Shown here: piece after piece, positions 27,801 through 36,901 of the stretch
Layout of the letters: each line of letters opens with the position of its first letter
How positions within the stretch are numbered: position 1 is the first letter of the stretch
Origin: an uncultured Acetobacteraceae bacterium
GTDB taxonomy: Bacteria; Pseudomonadota; Alphaproteobacteria; Acetobacterales; Acetobacteraceae
NCBI GenBank assembly: GCA_903918315.1
Contig: CAIXEA010000022.1
Location: 27,189-91,188 of the forward strand
DNA: 64,000 nt
Direction of reading: 5' to 3'
Made by a program: the position numbers and the translations under genes
The notes under the pieces: model-generated
The model's input: the letters and a program-made list of their open reading frames with translations, nothing else
What the model was told of the DNA's origin: nothing
Database searches by the model: none

Positions 27801-27924
27801 AATCCACTTCCGGAAGGGCTGAGACCGGCAATTGGCGGTATCCGAGTATCCCCGCCAGCAGGATCGCGATCGTCAGCAGCCAAGTGGCGATCGGGCGCGC
27901 GATGAACGGGCCGGATATGTTCAT
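24826..27924 (-). CDS. RND multidrug efflux pump subunit, MdtB-like
   Basis: A 1032-residue RND transporter. Typical features are FIARPIATWLLTIAILLAG at the start, LPEVDFPTIQI in the first periplasmic segment, the VDDAIVMIENVVR helix 4 with the two proton-carrying aspartates, and GIVKKNAIMMVDF in helix 10. It is homologous over its length to the protein from the next gene but clearly distinct, as expected for an MdtB/MdtC pair. It overlaps the adaptor gene (ATGA) and the second RND gene by 4 nt each, so three proteins come from one tightly coupled message. Confidence 0.92.
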   Translation of the reverse strand: MNISGPFIARPIATWLLTIAILLAGILGYRQLPVSALPEVDFPTIQITTQLPGAAPEVVETLITASLERQFGQIPGLQTMTSQSAEGTSQITLQFSLGRSMDSAAQDVQAAINAAAGTLPVTLPYPPVYAKVNPADAPILTLALTSDTVPVDAVSDAADTLLQPKLSEIEGVGRVTVQGGMRPAVRVRIDPARLAAYGLAMEDIRTAVAAANVNGAKGGFDGARQSFALGANDQLVDPAAYQNLIIAWRNNAPVRLSAVGDVVAGVENNRVAARYDGMQAVVLDIQRQPGANIVSTVEAIKLGLPRLQAAIPSGIRLTIVTDRTETIRASVADVQYTLALSVVLVVGVIFIFLHSARATFIPAIALPLSLIGTFGIMQLLGFGLDNLSLMALTIASGFVVDDAIVMIENVVRYIEQGLKPLEAAYRGAAQIGFTIVSLTVSLIAVFIPLLFMTGVVGRLFKEFSVTLSVAVIVSAVVSLTLTPMMCGRFLRPASEERPGLLSRWGEAGFERLLQGYRHTLGWAFRNQGFVLLVGVATLAGTIGLYLIVPKGFLPRQDTGVLIAVTEASESVSIPRLLAMQTQMAEIVRQDPAVTGVVSFVGAGTINATPNTGRLTIALRPVSDRDPVDVVITRMEQAIAGVPGLTAFFQPVQDIQIGTRISRTQFQYTLMDTDPIELAAWTPKLLARLATLPELRNVASDQQENGFRTFINVDRDAAMRLGVSMQVIQDTLYDAFGQRQISTIFGQANQYRVVLEADPDWQADPGVLKLLRVPGTGGAQVPLAAIARFEKTTAPLVLTHQEQFPSATLSFDIEPGFSLSHAVQAVAQAEKDIGLPATITGSYAGDAAEFQSSLAAEPWLILAALVVIYIVLGVLYESWIHPVTILSTLPSAGIGALLALMVCGIDLSLVALVGIVLLMGIVKKNAIMMVDFALEAERVHGKSPEDAMWEACLLRFRPIMMTTMAALLGALPLVLGHGAGSELRRPLGITIIGGLLLSQFLTLYTTPIIYLAFERLRIRFGGTDRAAPAVAAE

Positions 27925-29186
27925 TCCGTGCTGCCGGCCGGTTTCCGCCGGGGGGCGCCAGGCGTGTCAGGGCGCGGCCGGCGTGTCGGCGCCGCATCGG
28001 TCGAGGGTTGCGCGATGGAGACGGTGCTGGTGTCGCTCAGGCGCGACGCGCCATCGATCACCACCCGCTCCCCCCCTTTCAGCCCATCCTGCACGATGCT
28101 GTGCTGTTCGTCCTCATAGCCGGTTTTGATCGCCTGGCGGCTGACGCGGTTGTCGTCGGCGACTATGAAGACGAAGGCCCCGCGCGGCCCGCGCTGCACC
28201 GCGGCGGGGGGTATGACCACCGCGTCCTTGGCGGTATCGACCTGAACCCGGACGCCGACGAAGCCACCCGGCCACAAGCGGCTGTTGGCATTGGGGAAGC
28301 TGGCCTTCAGTTTGATCGTGCCGGTGGTGGGATCGACCTGATTGTCCAGCACGGTCAGCGTGCCGGTATCCAGCACCGCCGCTTTGCTCCCGCCCTGCGG
28401 CGTTGCGACAACCTTGGGCGTGCCCGCGGCCATCGCCCGCGCCACGGCGGGCAGTGATTGCTGGGGCAGGGTGAAGACCACGAAGATCGGCTGCAACTGG
28501 GCGATCACCACCAGCCCCGTTGCGTCACCGGCATGGACGATATTGCCCTGATCCACCAGCCGCACCCCGGTGCGCCCCGCGAGCGGCGCGGTGATCGTGG
28601 TGTAGCTGAGATTGGTCTTCGCGGTGTCGATCTGTGCCTGATCCTGGCGCGCCAGGGCCTCGTATTGGGCCACCAGGGCCTTGGCGGTGTCGGCCTGCTG
28701 CGCCGAGGTGAAGTTGCTCGCGACCAGCTTCTGGTAGCGGATCAGGTCCAGTTTCGCATTGGCGAGGAGGGCCTCATCCTGGGCTTTCTTCGCAGTCACC
28801 TGATCCAGCGCGGCCTGGTACGGGCGTGGATCGATCTGCGCGAGCACGTCGCCCCGGGCGACCATCTGACCTTCCGTGAAGGTCACCGCGGCGAGTGGAC
28901 CGTCGATCATGGGTTTGATCGTCACCGAATTATAGGCCTGCACGGTGCCAAGCCCATCCAGCAGGATCGGCATATCCTTCCGCTCAGCCGTCGCGACCAG
29001 AACCGGAATCGGGCGGTTCGCATCCCGCCCGGACTTGCCGGCGGGGTCGGCGGGCGCGGGCCAGAAGCGGATCACACCGATGATGGCGAGCAGTACCAGC
29101 AAGCACAGAAGCAGCATCGGCCACCGGCGGCCTGACGGCGCCGGGCGAGACAGCCGATTGAGCGGATCGGGGGTTAACGAGTCCAT
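27921..29186 (-). CDS. RND efflux membrane fusion protein, MdtA-like
   Basis: A 421-residue periplasmic adaptor. An N-terminal hydrophobic anchor (about 22-41) is followed by a short proline-rich linker, the first lipoyl half (YNSVTIKPMIDGPLAAVTF), a coiled-coil hairpin at about 115-185, the second lipoyl half (TITAPLAGRTGVRLVDQGN), a beta-barrel and a membrane-proximal domain. The tail after about 385 is low-complexity (Thr/Pro/Arg). It should bridge the RND pair and the outer membrane factor encoded next to it. Confidence 0.92.
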   Translation of the reverse strand: MDSLTPDPLNRLSRPAPSGRRWPMLLLCLLVLLAIIGVIRFWPAPADPAGKSGRDANRPIPVLVATAERKDMPILLDGLGTVQAYNSVTIKPMIDGPLAAVTFTEGQMVARGDVLAQIDPRPYQAALDQVTAKKAQDEALLANAKLDLIRYQKLVASNFTSAQQADTAKALVAQYEALARQDQAQIDTAKTNLSYTTITAPLAGRTGVRLVDQGNIVHAGDATGLVVIAQLQPIFVVFTLPQQSLPAVARAMAAGTPKVVATPQGGSKAAVLDTGTLTVLDNQVDPTTGTIKLKASFPNANSRLWPGGFVGVRVQVDTAKDAVVIPPAAVQRGPRGAFVFIVADDNRVSRQAIKTGYEDEQHSIVQDGLKGGERVVIDGASRLSDTSTVSIAQPSTDAAPTRRPRPDTPGAPRRKPAGSTE

Positions 29187-29244
29187 GGCATGCCCTTATC
29201 GGTCCGGGAGACATAACCGCGGACGCGGCCTTCGCGCGAATGAA

Positions 29245-30753
29245 TCATCGGATATTTCCCCCGACGGGGAGAGCGACCGCCCCGCCCAGTGTGGCGGGTG
29301 TCAGCGCCGCATGGGCTTCGGCTGGTCGCTGCCAGCCGCCGCCCAAGGCTTTATATAAACCCAGCAGCGCCTGGAACCGGGCGAGCCGCACCTGCGCCAG
29401 TGTGTCCTCATTGGTGAGCAGCGTGGCTTCCGTCGTCAGGACGGTGGTGATGTCCACCGTGCCGGCCTGCATCTGCGCCCGGGCAATCTTCGCCGCGCGC
29501 CGGGCCTGCCCGACGGCCGACTGCTGCAAGGCTTCCTGCTCGGTGGTGAAGCGCCAGGCGGTCAGGGCATTGTCCACATCGGTGAAGGCCTGAAGGACGG
29601 CCGTCTGGTAATTGGCCAATTGCTCATCATAGCGCCCTTTTGCCAGCTCGAGTTGCCCCCTCAGCGTGCCGCCGTCGAAAATGGGCGCGGTCAGGCCAGC
29701 GGCGAGCGACATCAGCAATCCGCCGGGGCTCATGAGCTGGTTCAGGGCGGCGGCCTGGAAGCCAGCCGAACCGGTCAGTTGGATATTGGGGAAGAAAGCG
29801 GCGCGGGCGACCTTGATATCGAAATTGCGGGCCATCAGCGTTGCTTCGGCGGATGCGACATCAGGCCGGCGAGTCAGTACCTCCGAGGGCAGGCCGGGGG
29901 CGACCGGTGGCAATGCGAGGCTGGTCAGCATCCCCGGTCGCACCGTGATCGCTTCGGGTGCCTGACCGGTCAGGATGCCAAGGCCGATGCGTTGCTGTTC
30001 CATCTGGTTGCGCAGGTTGGGGATCGCGGCCCGTTGGCTTGCCACCAGCGTTTCCTGCTGGGTGACATCCAGTTCGTTGGCGGTCCCGGCGGCGAACCGT
30101 CCCTTGATAACCCCCAGGACCGCCTCGGCATCCGCCAGGTTCCGATCGGCGATCCCGAGCCGATCCGACAGTGACAGGGCAGTGAACCAGGTTGACGCGA
30201 CGTTGGTGACGACCGTGAGCGCCACCGTCTCCTGGTCGAACCGGCTGAACCGGGCGGAGGCCAGCGCGGCGTCCCGGGCCGCGGCGTTCTTGCCCCAGAA
30301 GTCCAGCTCATAGGCCGCGCTCACGCCGGCATTGTAGCTGTGCGCTTCGGTGGCGCCGGACCGGGCCCGTGCCGCACTGCCGCTGGTGTTCTGGCCACTG
30401 TGCTGCCAGTTGGCCCCGCCGGAGCCGCTCAGTGTCGGCAACAGGGGCGCGCCCGCGATTCGCAGTTGCGCGTCGGCCTGCCGTACGCGTGCCATGGCCG
30501 CGGCGATACTGAGGTTGTGCTGACGCGCGGTTTCGATCAGCCCCGACAAATCGGGCGAGTCAAAGCCCAGCCACCATGCCTGGTCGGGCCATATCACGGG
30601 GGTGCCCGGGGTGGCGGCGCGGAACCCAGGCGGGGGCAGTGGGCCATCCGGCTGATAAGACGGCCCCATATCGCACCCCGCCAGCAGCGGGGTGAGCGCC
30701 GCGCCGAACAGGGCAGACCGTCGTCCAATCATCCGGGCAATCGTCACATTCAT
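29245..30753 (-). CDS. NodT-family outer membrane efflux lipoprotein
   Basis: A 502-residue outer membrane factor with a lipoprotein signal (LTPLLAGC) and the two repeated coiled-coil/beta halves of the TolC fold; NIQLTGSAGF and LSLSDRLGIADRNLADAEAV are typical of the NodT subfamily. It should form the trimeric exit duct for the RND pump encoded downstream, and might also serve the EmrAB-like pump. Three in-frame ATGs are possible (30774, 30753, 30732); all keep the lipobox. I chose 30753, with GAGAG about 10 nt upstream. A 58-nt gap separates it from the adaptor gene. Confidence 0.9.
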   Translation of the reverse strand: MNVTIARMIGRRSALFGAALTPLLAGCDMGPSYQPDGPLPPPGFRAATPGTPVIWPDQAWWLGFDSPDLSGLIETARQHNLSIAAAMARVRQADAQLRIAGAPLLPTLSGSGGANWQHSGQNTSGSAARARSGATEAHSYNAGVSAAYELDFWGKNAAARDAALASARFSRFDQETVALTVVTNVASTWFTALSLSDRLGIADRNLADAEAVLGVIKGRFAAGTANELDVTQQETLVASQRAAIPNLRNQMEQQRIGLGILTGQAPEAITVRPGMLTSLALPPVAPGLPSEVLTRRPDVASAEATLMARNFDIKVARAAFFPNIQLTGSAGFQAAALNQLMSPGGLLMSLAAGLTAPIFDGGTLRGQLELAKGRYDEQLANYQTAVLQAFTDVDNALTAWRFTTEQEALQQSAVGQARRAAKIARAQMQAGTVDITTVLTTEATLLTNEDTLAQVRLARFQALLGLYKALGGGWQRPAEAHAALTPATLGGAVALPVGGNIR

Positions 30754-30864
30754 TCTCCGCGCGCTCTCTAACATGGTGAGCCGGCCGTGGTGCAATCAGG
30801 GGGCGGTGCAGCGCCCGCCGCCTTTTTCGCGAGATCAGTTCCGAACTTTTGTCGGGGCACCTCC

Positions 30865-30892
30865 TTGCGCGCGGGTCACACATGTGTAAAAC
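30865..30892 (+). promoter_or_regulatory. candidate promoter of the branched-chain ABC operon
   Basis: TTGCGC (30865-30870), 16-nt spacer, TAAAAC (30887-30892). A perfect 10-bp palindrome ACACATGTGT (30878-30887) fills the end of the spacer, a place where a regulator could block or assist polymerase. The match to sigma70 is only fair. Confidence 0.3.
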
Positions 30893-30934
30893 GCCGCCCC
30901 CACAGTGTTTCGTTAAGAGTGGGAGGGCCCGGGG

Positions 30935-31679
30935 GTGACAGATACCATCCTGGAGACGACGGGGCTGACCCGGGAGTTCAGCGGTTTTGTGGCCGTGGAC
31001 GGCGTGGATCTGCGCGTCAAGACCGGCACAATTCATGCGTTGATCGGGCCGAACGGCGCGGGGAAGACGACCTGCTTCAACCTGCTCACCAACTTCCTGA
31101 CCCCCACGCGTGGCACCATCCGCTTCAAGGGGCAGGACATCACCGGCATGAAGCCGGCGATGGTTGCTCGTAAGGGGCTTGTGCGCAGTTTTCAGATCTC
31201 GGCGGTATTCCCGCATCTGACGGCGCTGGAAAATGTCCGCCTCGCCTTGCAGCGCGCCCGTGGTGCCAGTTTCGATTTCTGGCGCGCCGAAAGTGCCCTG
31301 GATGTGTTCAACGACCGCGCCCGCCAGTTGTTGCAGGACGTCGGTCTGCCGGATCTGTCCAACGTGATCGTTGCCGATTTGCCATATGGCCAGAAGCGGG
31401 CGCTTGAGATCGCGACGACGCTGGCGCTTGAGCCGGAAATGATGCTGCTCGACGAACCCACCGCCGGCATGGCGCATGGTGACGTGGACACAATCGTTCA
31501 ACTCATCAAACGTATCCGTAAGGGCCGCACGATCCTGATGGTTGAGCATAATCTGTCGGTTGTCGAAGGCCTTTGCGACACCATCACCGTGCTGACCCGG
31601 GGCAAGATCCTGGCGGAAGGCGACTACGCCACCGTTTCCAAGAACCCCGAGGTGATCGCCGCCTATCTGGGAAGCGCCG

Positions 31680-31687
<8 letters not shown>
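30935..31687 (+). CDS. branched-chain amino acid-type ABC transporter ATPase, LivG-like
   Basis: A 250-residue ABC ATPase with Walker A GPNGAGKTT, a LivG-type insertion after it, Walker B LLDEPTAGM and switch His in VEHNLSVV. The signature region reads LPYGQKRALEIATTLAL, where the usual LSGG is replaced by LPYG, as is common in LivG-like proteins. It starts with GTG at 30935, supported by GGGAGG eight bases upstream. It is the first gene of a five-gene import operon and overlaps the LivF-like gene by 8 nt. Confidence 0.93.
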
Positions 31688-32375
<688 letters not shown>

Positions 32376-32476
32376 TCACGGCGCCCCATCGGGGACTGGG
32401 CGGAACCGGCACGCCTGACACAAAGGCCGGTAAGGAAACGGGGCCCCTTTTCCAGGCCACCGAAGGAACTCGACCT

Positions 32477-33709
32477 ATGAACGTCTCGCGCAGAGCTATT
32501 ACGCTGGGTGGTTTCGCAGCCGCCGCCGGCACGATCGCACCGCTGACCGCGGGGCGTGCTCAAGGTAAGCCGACTCTTCGGGTTGGCTGCCTGACGGACA
32601 TGTCGGGTCCTTACAAGGACCTGGCCGGCCCTGGGGCCGTATCCGCCGTCAAACAGGCGCTGCAGGAATTCGGCGTGGCCGGCAAGGGCTTCGATGTCGA
32701 GGTCCTGGTGGCGGACCATCTGAACAAGCCCGATGTCGGGACGACGGTGGCGCGTCAATGGTTCGATCGCGATGGCGTCGATGTGATCGTTGAAGTCGCC
32801 AATTCTGGTGTCGCGCTCGCGGTGGCGAACGTCGCGAAGGAAAAGAACAAGGTTTACCTGAATACCGGTGCCGCGACCTCTGACCTCACGGCCGGGGCTT
32901 GCAGCCCCAACACCATTCACTGGGTTTACGACACCTATATGCTGGCCCAGTCGACGGGCGCCGCGATGGTGAAATCGGGCGGCGATTCGTGGTTCTTCAT
33001 CACCGCGGATTATGCGTTCGGCAAGGCGCTGCAACGCGATACCACCGATTTCGTGACCAATGCGGGCGGCAAGGTGGTGGGCAGTGTCACATACCCGTTT
33101 CCGGGGACGACTGACTTTTCGTCCTATCTGATCCAGGCGCAGTCGAGCGGCGCGAAGGTGCTTGGTCTCGCGAACGCGGGCACCGACACCATCAATACGA
33201 TCAAGCAGGCCAAGGAATTCGGCATCAAGATGCGCCTGGCCGGGCTGCTGCTGTTTCTCACCGACGTGCATTCGCTCGGGCTGGAGGTCGCGCAGGGGAT
33301 CGTGCTGACGGACAGCTTCTACTGGGACATGAATGATCGCACGCGTGCGTTCTCTGACCGCTATTCGGTCAATATGAAGGGCACGCGTCCGACCATGGTG
33401 CAGGCCGGGGTCTATTCGTCGATCACCCACTACCTCAAGACGGCGACCGCGATGGGGATCGAAAAGGCGAAGCTGGATGGCGCCGCGACCATCAGCGCGA
33501 TGAAGGCGATGCCAACCGAGGATGACTGCTTCGGCGCCGGCAGCATCCGCGCGGATGGCCGGAAGATCCACCCATCCTACCTGTGGGAAGTGAAGAAGCC
33601 CGGTGAGAGCAAGGGACCTTGGGACTATTACAAGGCGGTTGCCTCCACGCCGGCTGACACGGCATTCCGGCCGCTCGACAAGGGCGGTTGTTCTTTGGTC
33701 AAGGCATAA
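32477..33709 (+). CDS. branched-chain amino acid-type ABC solute-binding protein
   Basis: A 410-residue periplasmic protein of the Peripla_BP_6 (LivK) family. It starts with a signal peptide that has a twin-arginine-like SRRAITLGG and cleavage after GRAQG near 32. The mature start LRVGCLTDMSGPYKDLAGPG is typical. Relatives in this genus group bind many ligands besides Leu/Ile/Val, including aromatic acids, amides and urea, so the ligand is open. It has a good ribosome site and lies 101 nt after the ATPase gene. Confidence 0.9.
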   Translation: MNVSRRAITLGGFAAAAGTIAPLTAGRAQGKPTLRVGCLTDMSGPYKDLAGPGAVSAVKQALQEFGVAGKGFDVEVLVADHLNKPDVGTTVARQWFDRDGVDVIVEVANSGVALAVANVAKEKNKVYLNTGAATSDLTAGACSPNTIHWVYDTYMLAQSTGAAMVKSGGDSWFFITADYAFGKALQRDTTDFVTNAGGKVVGSVTYPFPGTTDFSSYLIQAQSSGAKVLGLANAGTDTINTIKQAKEFGIKMRLAGLLLFLTDVHSLGLEVAQGIVLTDSFYWDMNDRTRAFSDRYSVNMKGTRPTMVQAGVYSSITHYLKTATAMGIEKAKLDGAATISAMKAMPTEDDCFGAGSIRADGRKIHPSYLWEVKKPGESKGPWDYYKAVASTPADTAFRPLDKGGCSLVKA

Positions 33710-33744
33710 AGTTATTCGGGGAGCGGCAGAGCCGGGAAACCAAC

Positions 33745-34632
33745 ATGATCATGATATTCGGTATTCCCGGACCGCTGTTGTTCGGACAGCTGTTGCTCGG
33801 GCTGATTAACGGCGCATTCTACGCGATGTTGTCGCTGGGCCTCGCGGTCATCTTCGGCATGCTCAATATCATCAACTTCGCGCATGGCGCGTTGTTCATG
33901 ATGGGGGCTTTCGTCGCCTGGATGCTGCTGAACTACGTCGGCATCGGCTATTTTCCGGCCTTGATCCTGGCACCGCTCATTGTCGGTGCCTTTGGGATCG
34001 TCCTGGAAAAGACGATCATCAGCCGGTTGTATAAGCTGGATCATCTGTACGGGCTGTTGCTGACCTTCGGCCTGTCATTGGTGATCGAAGGCCTGTTCCG
34101 TAATGGTTACGGCTCCTCGGGCCTGCCCTACCGCATCCCGGCCGCGCTGCAAGGCGCGGTGGACCTGGGCTTCATGTTCATGCCGATCTATCGCGGCTGG
34201 GTGGTGTTGGCGGCGGCGGTGGTTTGCCTGGCGACCTGGGCCGTGATCGAGAAGACGACCCTCGGCGCGACCCTTCGTGCGGCGACCGAAAATGCACCCT
34301 TGGTGCAGGCTTTTGGCGTGAACGTGCCGCGTCTGATCACGCTGACCTATGGCGGCGGCATTGCGCTGGCAGCCTTTGCTGGTGTGCTCGCCGCGCCGAT
34401 TTACTCGGTCAATCCCAACATGGGCACCAATTTCATCAACACCGTGTTCGCGGTGGTCGTCATCGGCGGCATGGGGTCGATCCTGGGTTCCATCGTCACC
34501 GGCTTCGCGCTGGGTGTGGTCGAGGGGCTGACGAAGGTGTTTTACCCGCAAGCCTCCGCCACCGTGGTGTTCGTCGTGATGGTGATCATCCTGCTGACAA
34601 GACCCCGCGGCCTGTTCGGAAAGGCGGCCTGA
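33745..34632 (+). CDS. branched-chain amino acid-type ABC permease, LivH-like
   Basis: A 295-residue permease with about eight hydrophobic spans and the LivH hallmark GLAVIFGMLNIINFAHGA near residue 30. The EAA-like loop LGATLRAATENAPLVQAFGV contacts the ATPases. I chose the ATG at 33745; the in-frame start at 33688 overlaps the binding-protein gene and adds a polar stretch. Its stop is one base before the LivM gene. Confidence 0.92.
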   Translation: MIMIFGIPGPLLFGQLLLGLINGAFYAMLSLGLAVIFGMLNIINFAHGALFMMGAFVAWMLLNYVGIGYFPALILAPLIVGAFGIVLEKTIISRLYKLDHLYGLLLTFGLSLVIEGLFRNGYGSSGLPYRIPAALQGAVDLGFMFMPIYRGWVVLAAAVVCLATWAVIEKTTLGATLRAATENAPLVQAFGVNVPRLITLTYGGGIALAAFAGVLAAPIYSVNPNMGTNFINTVFAVVVIGGMGSILGSIVTGFALGVVEGLTKVFYPQASATVVFVVMVIILLTRPRGLFGKAA

Positions 34633-34633
34633 T

Positions 34634-35566
34634 ATGTTTGGTTTTTCGCGCCCCCAGCTCATCGCCTTTCTGGTGCTGCTGGTCCTGATCGTTTTCCTTC
34701 CTTTCGTGCTCTACCCCGTGTTCCTGATGCGGGTGCTGTGCGCGGCGCTGTTCGCCTGCGCGTTTAACCTGATGATCGGGTATGTCGGGCTGCTGTCGTT
34801 CGGCCACGCCGCCTATTTCGGTATGGGGAGCTACGTCGCGGCCTGGACCATGAAGGTGTGGCATGTCGATGCCTCCATCGCGATCGCATTGGGTGGTTTG
34901 ACGGGTGGTATTCTCGGCCTGGGCCTGGGTTACCTGGCGATCCGCCGGTCCGGGATCTACTTTGCCATGATCACCCTCGCGCTGGCGCAGATGGTGTATT
35001 TCTTCTGTCTCGAAGCGCCGTTTACCGGTGGTGAGGATGGGATCCAGCAGGTGCCGCGCGGGTTCCTGTTCGGCTTCATCAACCTGTCGAACGACCTGAC
35101 GATGTATGCCGTGGTGGCGGTGGTGTTCCTGGGCGGCTTCCTGACCATTCACCGGATCATTCATTCGCCGTTTGGCCAGGTGCTGAAGGGCATCCGCGAA
35201 AATGAGCCGCGTGCGACCTCATTGGGTTATCGCACGGACGACTACAAGTTGATTGCCTTCGTGCTGTCGACCACATTGACGGGGATCGCCGGTGGCACCA
35301 AGGCGTTGGTGTTCGGCATCGCCACGCTGACCGACGTGCATTCTTCGACCTCCGGCGAAATCGTGCTGACGACACTGCTCGGCGGGTTGGGTACCGTGTT
35401 CGGTCCGGTCATGGGCGCTGTCGTGATGACCTCGATGGAAAACTACCTCGCGCAGTTCGGCGCCTGGGTGACCGTGACGCAGGGTGTGATCTTCATGATT
35501 TGCGTGCTGGCATTCCGCCGCGGCATCATCGGTGAGATCGGGAATGCGCTGAAGCTGAAGCTGTGA
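34634..35566 (+). CDS. branched-chain amino acid-type ABC permease, LivM-like
   Basis: A 310-residue permease with the LivM signature FNLMIGYVGLLSFGHAAYFG and the loop LKGIRENEPRATSLGY. It completes the LivGFKHM-type importer, pairing with the LivH-like protein. A 13-bp inverted repeat starts 20 nt after the stop, and probably ends the operon. Confidence 0.92.
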   Translation: MFGFSRPQLIAFLVLLVLIVFLPFVLYPVFLMRVLCAALFACAFNLMIGYVGLLSFGHAAYFGMGSYVAAWTMKVWHVDASIAIALGGLTGGILGLGLGYLAIRRSGIYFAMITLALAQMVYFFCLEAPFTGGEDGIQQVPRGFLFGFINLSNDLTMYAVVAVVFLGGFLTIHRIIHSPFGQVLKGIRENEPRATSLGYRTDDYKLIAFVLSTTLTGIAGGTKALVFGIATLTDVHSSTSGEIVLTTLLGGLGTVFGPVMGAVVMTSMENYLAQFGAWVTVTQGVIFMICVLAFRRGIIGEIGNALKLKL

Positions 35567-35585
35567 TCGGATAGTGGCTGAGAAG

Positions 35586-35625
35586 GGGTCGAACCGGAAC
35601 GCCGCTGCGTGATCCGGTTCGACCC
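35586..35625. terminator. long hairpin after the livM-like gene
   Basis: A perfect 13-bp inverted repeat (arms 35586-35598 and 35613-35625, GGGTCGAACCGGA and its complement) with a 14-nt loop. No T-run follows, so termination may be weak or Rho-assisted. It covers the GTG at 35609 that could otherwise start the acyltransferase gene. Confidence 0.6.
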
Positions 35626-35656
35626 ACTTCAACCGAGTGGCCCAGGGGGCGCGATT

Positions 35657-36748
35657 TTGGCGGAACGTGACGTTCATCACTTCGCCTATATCGACGCCAT
35701 GCGCGGCATCGCGGTCATGGGAGTCGTCGCATTCCACTCGCATGGGCTATTCGCCGATATGCCTTGGCGAATAGCGTCGGTCTTTGGCATCGGGGCCAAT
35801 GGCGTGCAGCTGTTCTTCGTCGTCAGCGGGCTGACGATGATGCTCTCCTGGCATGCCCGGCGCGACGGCGCAGCGCCTTTTTACATTCGCCGCCTGTTCC
35901 GTATCGCGCCGATGTTCTGGGCCGCGATCATCCTCTTTGGCGGGTTGCATGCCCTGGGCTGGTGGCGGAGCGGCGGCGGGCCGATCGACATTCTCCTCAC
36001 GGTGCTTTTCGTGCACGCCTGGTCGATCGAGGCCATCAATCTGGTGGTTCCCGGCGGCTGGACCATCGGCGTGGAAATGACGTTCTATGCCTTGTTCCCG
36101 CTGATCGCGGGTCTGGTCACGTCGCGCGCCCGGGCTGTGGCTTTTCTGGGTTTGGCCTGCGCCGCGGCGATTGCGGGTAATACGATACTCCCGCATTTCG
36201 TGCAGACCGAGGTCCCACAGGACCTGATTTTTTTCATTTATTACTGGTTTCCCCACGCGCTGCCCGCCTTCGCCTGCGGCTGCCTGGTCTATTATCTGCT
36301 GCCGATCGCGCCGAGGGATTCAAGGATGGCAAGCGGTCTGTTGATCGCCGTGGCGGCCATCGTGGTGGCGAGCGCATGGGGCGGGCTGCGGTGGTTCTCT
36401 GACTGGGATCATCCCTTGTCCCGCGCGCTCGTGATACCGATCGCTTCGGTCATGCTGGCTCTGGCTTTGGCCTTCGTGCCGGCGCGGCTGTTGGTCAATC
36501 GGTGGACCTGTCACGTTGGCAAGGTCAGCTTCAGCGTCTACCTGCTGCATTTCCTGATTTGTGAGCCGCTGGTCGTCGTCTTCGCCCCCGTCCTGGTGGG
36601 GCGCTTCTGGTCGGTGCCAGCCTTCCTGGTGTCGTTTGCCGCGGTGATGGGCGTGACGGTCTGGCTGGCCGGTCTCACGTATCGGACGATCGAAAAGCCA
36701 TGCATCGATATGGGAAATCGCCTTATCAAGCGGTGGTACCCGGCGTGA
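35657..36748 (+). CDS. acyltransferase family 3 membrane protein
   Basis: About 363 residues with ten hydrophobic spans and the acyltransferase-3 start YIDAMRGIAVMGVVAFHSHG, including the conserved Arg and His. Members acylate sugars or lipids at the membrane, for example OafA-type O-acetylation of surface polysaccharide. No ATG precedes the conserved region: choices are GTG at 35609, which lies inside the hairpin after livM, or TTG at 35657 with AGGGGG about nine bases upstream. I prefer the TTG. No other polysaccharide genes are near, so the acceptor is unknown. Confidence 0.85.
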   Translation: MAERDVHHFAYIDAMRGIAVMGVVAFHSHGLFADMPWRIASVFGIGANGVQLFFVVSGLTMMLSWHARRDGAAPFYIRRLFRIAPMFWAAIILFGGLHALGWWRSGGGPIDILLTVLFVHAWSIEAINLVVPGGWTIGVEMTFYALFPLIAGLVTSRARAVAFLGLACAAAIAGNTILPHFVQTEVPQDLIFFIYYWFPHALPAFACGCLVYYLLPIAPRDSRMASGLLIAVAAIVVASAWGGLRWFSDWDHPLSRALVIPIASVMLALALAFVPARLLVNRWTCHVGKVSFSVYLLHFLICEPLVVVFAPVLVGRFWSVPAFLVSFAAVMGVTVWLAGLTYRTIEKPCIDMGNRLIKRWYPA

Positions 36749-36901
36749 TAGCCTGACGGCGCGACGGCGTGGCAAGGTCGGAAAGACGGCGCCGGCAGCC
36801 TGTGCCGAACTGGACTGGCTGTTGTTGGGGGGACGGTCCTCCGCGCCCTTCCAAGATCATGCGATTAAGCCTAACCGGGGCCCTGGAAAACGGAGCCTGG
36901 C
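36749..36901. other. intergenic gap, nothing clear
   Basis: This gap between the acyltransferase and DUF445 genes holds no convincing gene or terminator. A promoter for the DUF445 gene is expected here, but I see no good match. Confidence 0.3.

Noticed and set aside
30801..30827. GC-rich hairpin followed by five T upstream of the liv-type operon
   Set aside because: The stem has only five pairs and lies upstream of the promoter candidate, so neither a terminator nor an attenuator role is convincing.
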